DNA of 64,000 nucleotides from assembly GCF_024666525.1 (NCBI RefSeq), contig NZ_CP088294.1, positions 1,550,001 through 1,614,000 of the forward strand, written 5' to 3'. Source of the stretch: Pseudomonas sp. J452. Its GTDB lineage: Bacteria > Pseudomonadota > Gammaproteobacteria > Pseudomonadales > Pseudomonadaceae. The translations under genes were made by a program, and so were the position numbers. Under the pieces are notes generated by a model. The model was not told the DNA's origin. It searched no databases and saw only the letters and a program-made list of their open reading frames with translations. Below are positions 61,234 to 64,000 of the stretch, one piece after another. Numbering within the stretch: position 1 is the stretch's first letter; each line of letters begins with the position of its first letter.

Positions 61234-62610
61234 TCAGTCCCCGTCGTCAGGGCTATTACCTGCGAAATCCAGGCCATGCTTGCGCAACTTGTCATGCAGG
61301 GTCTTGCGCGCGATGCCCAGGGCTTCGGCCAGGCTGCGCAGGGACGTGTGCGCATTGGCCATTTCCGCGCTGATCAGTGTGCGTTCATAAGCCTCCACCT
61401 GTTCACTGAGGTTATGCCCGCTGGCCACATTGGCCGACATGCCCGACAGCCGCTCGAGGCCCAGCTCCAGGCCAATGGCGAAGCGCTCGGCGGCGTTCTG
61501 CAGCTCACGCACGTTGCCGGGCCAGGCATGGCCGAGTAACTGGGCGCGCTGGGCGACTGGCAGGCTGCGGCTGGGCAGGCCGTGGCGGTTGCTGGCGCTG
61601 TCGGCGTAGTGCTGGAACAGCTGCAGGATGTCCTCGCCGCGCTCGCGCAACGGCGGAATGCGCAGCGGTGCGACGTTCAGGCGGTAATACAGGTCGGCGC
61701 GGAAGCGGCCCTGGTCGGCGGCCTGGCGCAGGTCTTCCTTGGTCGCGGCAATCACGCGGATATCCAGGGGGATCAGCTGATTGCCGCCGAGGCGTTCGAC
61801 CACCCGCTCCTGCAGCAGGCGCAGCAGCTTGACCTGTACATCGGCGCTCATGCTCTCGATTTCGTCGAGGAACAGGGTGCCGCCATTGGCGAATTCGAAC
61901 TTACCGATGCGCCGTTTTTGTGCGCCGGTGAAGGCGCCTGGCTCATGACCGAACAATTCGCTCTCGACCACCGATTCGGCGAGGGCGCCGGCGTTGATCG
62001 CGACGAACGGCCCCTTCTTGCGTGCAGAGAGGTCGTGCAGGGCGCGCGCCACCACTTCCTTGCCGGCGCCGGTCTCACCGAGGATCAGCACATCGCTGTT
62101 GATCGCCGCCAGGGCGCCGACCTGTTCGCGCAGGCGCTGCATGGCCGGCGACTGGCCGAGCAGGCGCGCACCGAGCTGGTTACGGTCGGCCAGGGCCAGG
62201 CGCAGGCTGCGGTTGTCCAGCACCAGGCGGCGCAGTTCCAGAGCGCGGCGCACGCTGTCGAGCAGCGCCTCGCTGGCGAAGGGCTTTTCCAGGAAGTCGT
62301 AGGCGCCGGCGCGCATGGCCTGCACCGCCAGCGGCACATCGCCGTGACCGGTGATCAGCAGCACCGGCAGCTCGGCGTCCTGTTCATGCAGCTGTTGCAG
62401 CAGCTGCAGGCCGTCGATGCCGGGCATGCGGATATCGCTGACCACCACGCCGGGCCAGTCGGCCGGGATGCGCTGGGCCACGTTCTGGGCATCAGCCAGG
62501 GCTTCGACGTGGAAGCCGGCGAGGTCGAGGGTCTGCGCCAGCGCCTGGCGCAGGTGGGCATCGTCGTCGATCAGCAGGATCTGGATGCGGCTGTCGATGG
62601 CACTGCTCAT
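61234..62610 (-). CDS. dctD: C4-dicarboxylate response regulator DctD (NtrC family)
   Basis: The 458-residue activator has a receiver (1-120, Asp59 in [10 protein letters not shown]), a sigma-54 AAA+ domain (about 145-370) with Walker A GETGAGKE and the sigma-54 contact loop GAFTGA, and a Fis-type helix-turn-helix (about 425-452). It activates dicarboxylate transport genes with sigma-54. Its ATG 62610 overlaps the stop of dctB by 4 bp. Confidence 0.93.
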   Translation of the reverse strand: MSSAIDSRIQILLIDDDAHLRQALAQTLDLAGFHVEALADAQNVAQRIPADWPGVVVSDIRMPGIDGLQLLQQLHEQDAELPVLLITGHGDVPLAVQAMRAGAYDFLEKPFASEALLDSVRRALELRRLVLDNRSLRLALADRNQLGARLLGQSPAMQRLREQVGALAAINSDVLILGETGAGKEVVARALHDLSARKKGPFVAINAGALAESVVESELFGHEPGAFTGAQKRRIGKFEFANGGTLFLDEIESMSADVQVKLLRLLQERVVERLGGNQLIPLDIRVIAATKEDLRQAADQGRFRADLYYRLNVAPLRIPPLRERGEDILQLFQHYADSASNRHGLPSRSLPVAQRAQLLGHAWPGNVRELQNAAERFAIGLELGLERLSGMSANVASGHNLSEQVEAYERTLISAEMANAHTSLRSLAEALGIARKTLHDKLRKHGLDFAGNSPDDGD

Positions 62611-64000
62611 GAAAACTCCTCGGTTGCAGCCAGGTTGGCGCCGGGCGTGGCGTGGCGCAGTTGCAGGGTGATCTGCGCGCCGCCGTCGGGGTGGTTGGCC
62701 AGCAACAGCTCGCCGCCCAGGGCGCGCATCAGTGTCTCGCAGATGGCCAGGCCGAGGCCGAGGCCCTGGGTGCTGGTCTTGGTGGTGAAGAACGGCTCGC
62801 GCGCATGCTCCAGGGCCTGGGCGGAGAACCCCGGGCCATTGTCGCGCAGCAGCAGGTTGACGCCTTCGCCTGTGACTTCGGCACTCAGCCACAGGCGTCG
62901 TGGCGGTGCCTTCTCGCTGAGGGCATCGAACGCGTTGGCCAGCAGATTGCCGAGTACCTGGCGCAGCCGCGTTTCGCCGGCCTGGACCCACAGCGTGGCG
63001 TCCGGCAGGTCACGGATCAGCTCCACGTCCAGCGCCCGCCGACGCTTGGCTAGCAGGGCCAGGGCATCATCCAGCGCCGGTTGCAGCGCCACGCTTTCCG
63101 GCGCGTGCCTATCGCGCCGGGCAAAGGCGCGCAGGTGGGCGATGATCGAAGCCATGCGCCCGGTCAGTTCGCTGATCAGCCCGAGGTTGCTGCGCGCGTC
63201 GTCGAGGCGCTGGTGGTCGAGCAGCACGCCGGCGTTGTCGGCATAGCTGCGGATCGCCGCCAGCGGCTGGTTGAGCTCGTGGCTGATGCTCGCGCTCATG
63301 GTGCCCAGCGCCGTCAGCTTGCCGGCCTGGACCAGTTCGTCCTGGGTGCGCAGCAGTTCCTGCTGAGCCTGCTCGCGCTCCAGCACTTCGTCCTTGAGGC
63401 GGTTGTTCAGGGTTTCCAGATCGCGGGTGCGCTCCAGTACACGGATCTCCAGCTCGCGCTTGGCGCGGGCGTCCAGGGCGATGCGCTCGATGTAGTGGCG
63501 GCGGCGCTGCAGCAGCAGGCCGAGCAGCAGCAGGCCGACGAGCAGCGCGGCAGCGCCGATGATCAGGGTGGTACGCACCTGGCGATCGACCAGCTGACGC
63601 GGGGCAAGGATGCTGGCGGTCAGTCCGGTCTCCTGCAGCTCGCGGCTCTGGATCAGCCAGGCACTGTCGTCCAGTTGCAGCGGCGTCGGCGCTTGGGTTG
63701 GGTAGGGTTGGTTGGCGGCGATGGCGGCGCGCTCGGCGTTATCCAGCGGCCGGGTGGCCCGGAAGCGCCAGTCGCTTTGCGAGGCGATGATCACCACGCC
63801 GTTGCTGTCGGTGACCATCAGCTGCTCCGGGGTGTTGCCCCACAGAGACTCGGCGTCGTCCAGGTCGACCTTGACCACCAGGATGCCGATCACCCGCTCG
63901 CCGTCGCGCACCGGGCTGGAGAAGAAGTAGCCGCGCTTGCGCGAGGTGGTGCCGAGGCCGAAGAAGCGTCCCTGCTTGCCGGCCAGGGCCTCGCGAAAGT
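62607..64000 (-). CDS. dctB: C4-dicarboxylate sensor kinase DctB (N-terminus outside window)
   Basis: The frame is open to the right edge, so the N-terminal part is missing. Visible are the end of a double-PDC periplasmic sensor (VKVDLDDAESLWGNTPEQL), a transmembrane helix (TTLIIGAAALLVGLLLLGLL), a coiled coil, the H-box SHELNQPLAAIRSYADNAG, the N-box LLANAFDAL and the G-box GLGLGLAICETLM. DctB phosphorylates DctD in response to C4-dicarboxylates. The dctP or dctA transport genes are not in the window. Confidence 0.92.
   Translation of the reverse strand, partial: FREALAGKQGRFFGLGTTSRKRGYFFSSPVRDGERVIGILVVKVDLDDAESLWGNTPEQLMVTDSNGVVIIASQSDWRFRATRPLDNAERAAIAANQPYPTQAPTPLQLDDSAWLIQSRELQETGLTASILAPRQLVDRQVRTTLIIGAAALLVGLLLLGLLLQRRRHYIERIALDARAKRELEIRVLERTRDLETLNNRLKDEVLEREQAQQELLRTQDELVQAGKLTALGTMSASISHELNQPLAAIRSYADNAGVLLDHQRLDDARSNLGLISELTGRMASIIAHLRAFARRDRHAPESVALQPALDDALALLAKRRRALDVELIRDLPDATLWVQAGETRLRQVLGNLLANAFDALSEKAPPRRLWLSAEVTGEGVNLLLRDNGPGFSAQALEHAREPFFTTKTSTQGLGLGLAICETLMRALGGELLLANHPDGGAQITLQLRHATPGANLAATEEFS

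Overview
The window is high-GC, gene-dense chromosomal DNA from a gamma-proteobacterium of the genus Pseudomonas. Gene content and order resemble Pseudomonas aeruginosa: dbpA, creBCD, glcB with its neighbours, rarD, srkA, comF, bioBFHCD and the large acyl-CoA dehydrogenases, then yrfG, nudE, cysQ, fabY, dctD and dctB. I see no tRNA, rRNA, CRISPR array, transposase or prophage. Many short palindromic repeats of Pseudomonas type occupy the gaps.

Layout. 0-10.2 kb: dbpA (cut by the left edge), an orphan TorT-like periplasmic protein, an acyltransferase, an HD-GYP protein, then creB, creC, a CBS-domain gene, creD and four chained small genes. 10.2-20.4 kb: a GST, a Baeyer-Villiger-type monooxygenase, a PepSY membrane protein with a small partner, a DnaQ-like exonuclease coupled to a cNMP/CBS/nucleotidyltransferase protein, a nitronate monooxygenase, a tautomerase, an atypical SDR and a LysR regulator. 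20.4-27 kb: an MCP-porin-small PBP operon divergent from two overlapping orphan solute-binding proteins, then a second GST. 27-36 kb: an M20 amidohydrolase, MFS transporter, 51-aa protein and DUF2817 hydrolase group, OsmC, a LysR regulator, and a DUF1302/DUF1329 pair. 36-43.9 kb: glcB with an RccR-like dyad, GNAT, a GcvR-like protein, a 650-bp gene-free region holding two tandem DnaA-box repeats, rarD, DUF4166, srkA and comF. 43.9-49.9 kb: the biotin operon under a BirA-type operator, with a duplicated bioD 5' end, followed by a mini flagellar-rod-like protein and a SprA-like protein. 50-55.6 kb: two paralogous acyl-CoA dehydrogenases separated by a diguanylate cyclase. 55.6-64 kb: a glycine-zipper protein, yrfG, nudE-cysQ, a thioesterase, fabY, and dctD-dctB (cut by the right edge).

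How genes work together. bioBFHCD makes biotin from a pimeloyl-ACP route. fabY starts fatty-acid synthesis, while the two acyl-CoA dehydrogenases and glcB serve fatty-acid and two-carbon use. creBC and dctBD are complete or near-complete two-component systems. The MCP operon and its divergent solute-binding genes look like a capture-and-sense module of unknown ligand.

Most notable observations. The convergent gap at 39.8-40.4 kb carries two copies of a 286-bp-period unit, each with two perfect DnaA boxes at identical spacing; this may be an undescribed DnaA-titration or reactivation locus. Other leads are a MITE-like palindrome that abuts stop codons, the vestigial bioD leader, the SDR lacking its catalytic Tyr, the creD-linked small membrane genes, and a synteny junction that joins regions lying on opposite sides of the origin in P. 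aeruginosa.
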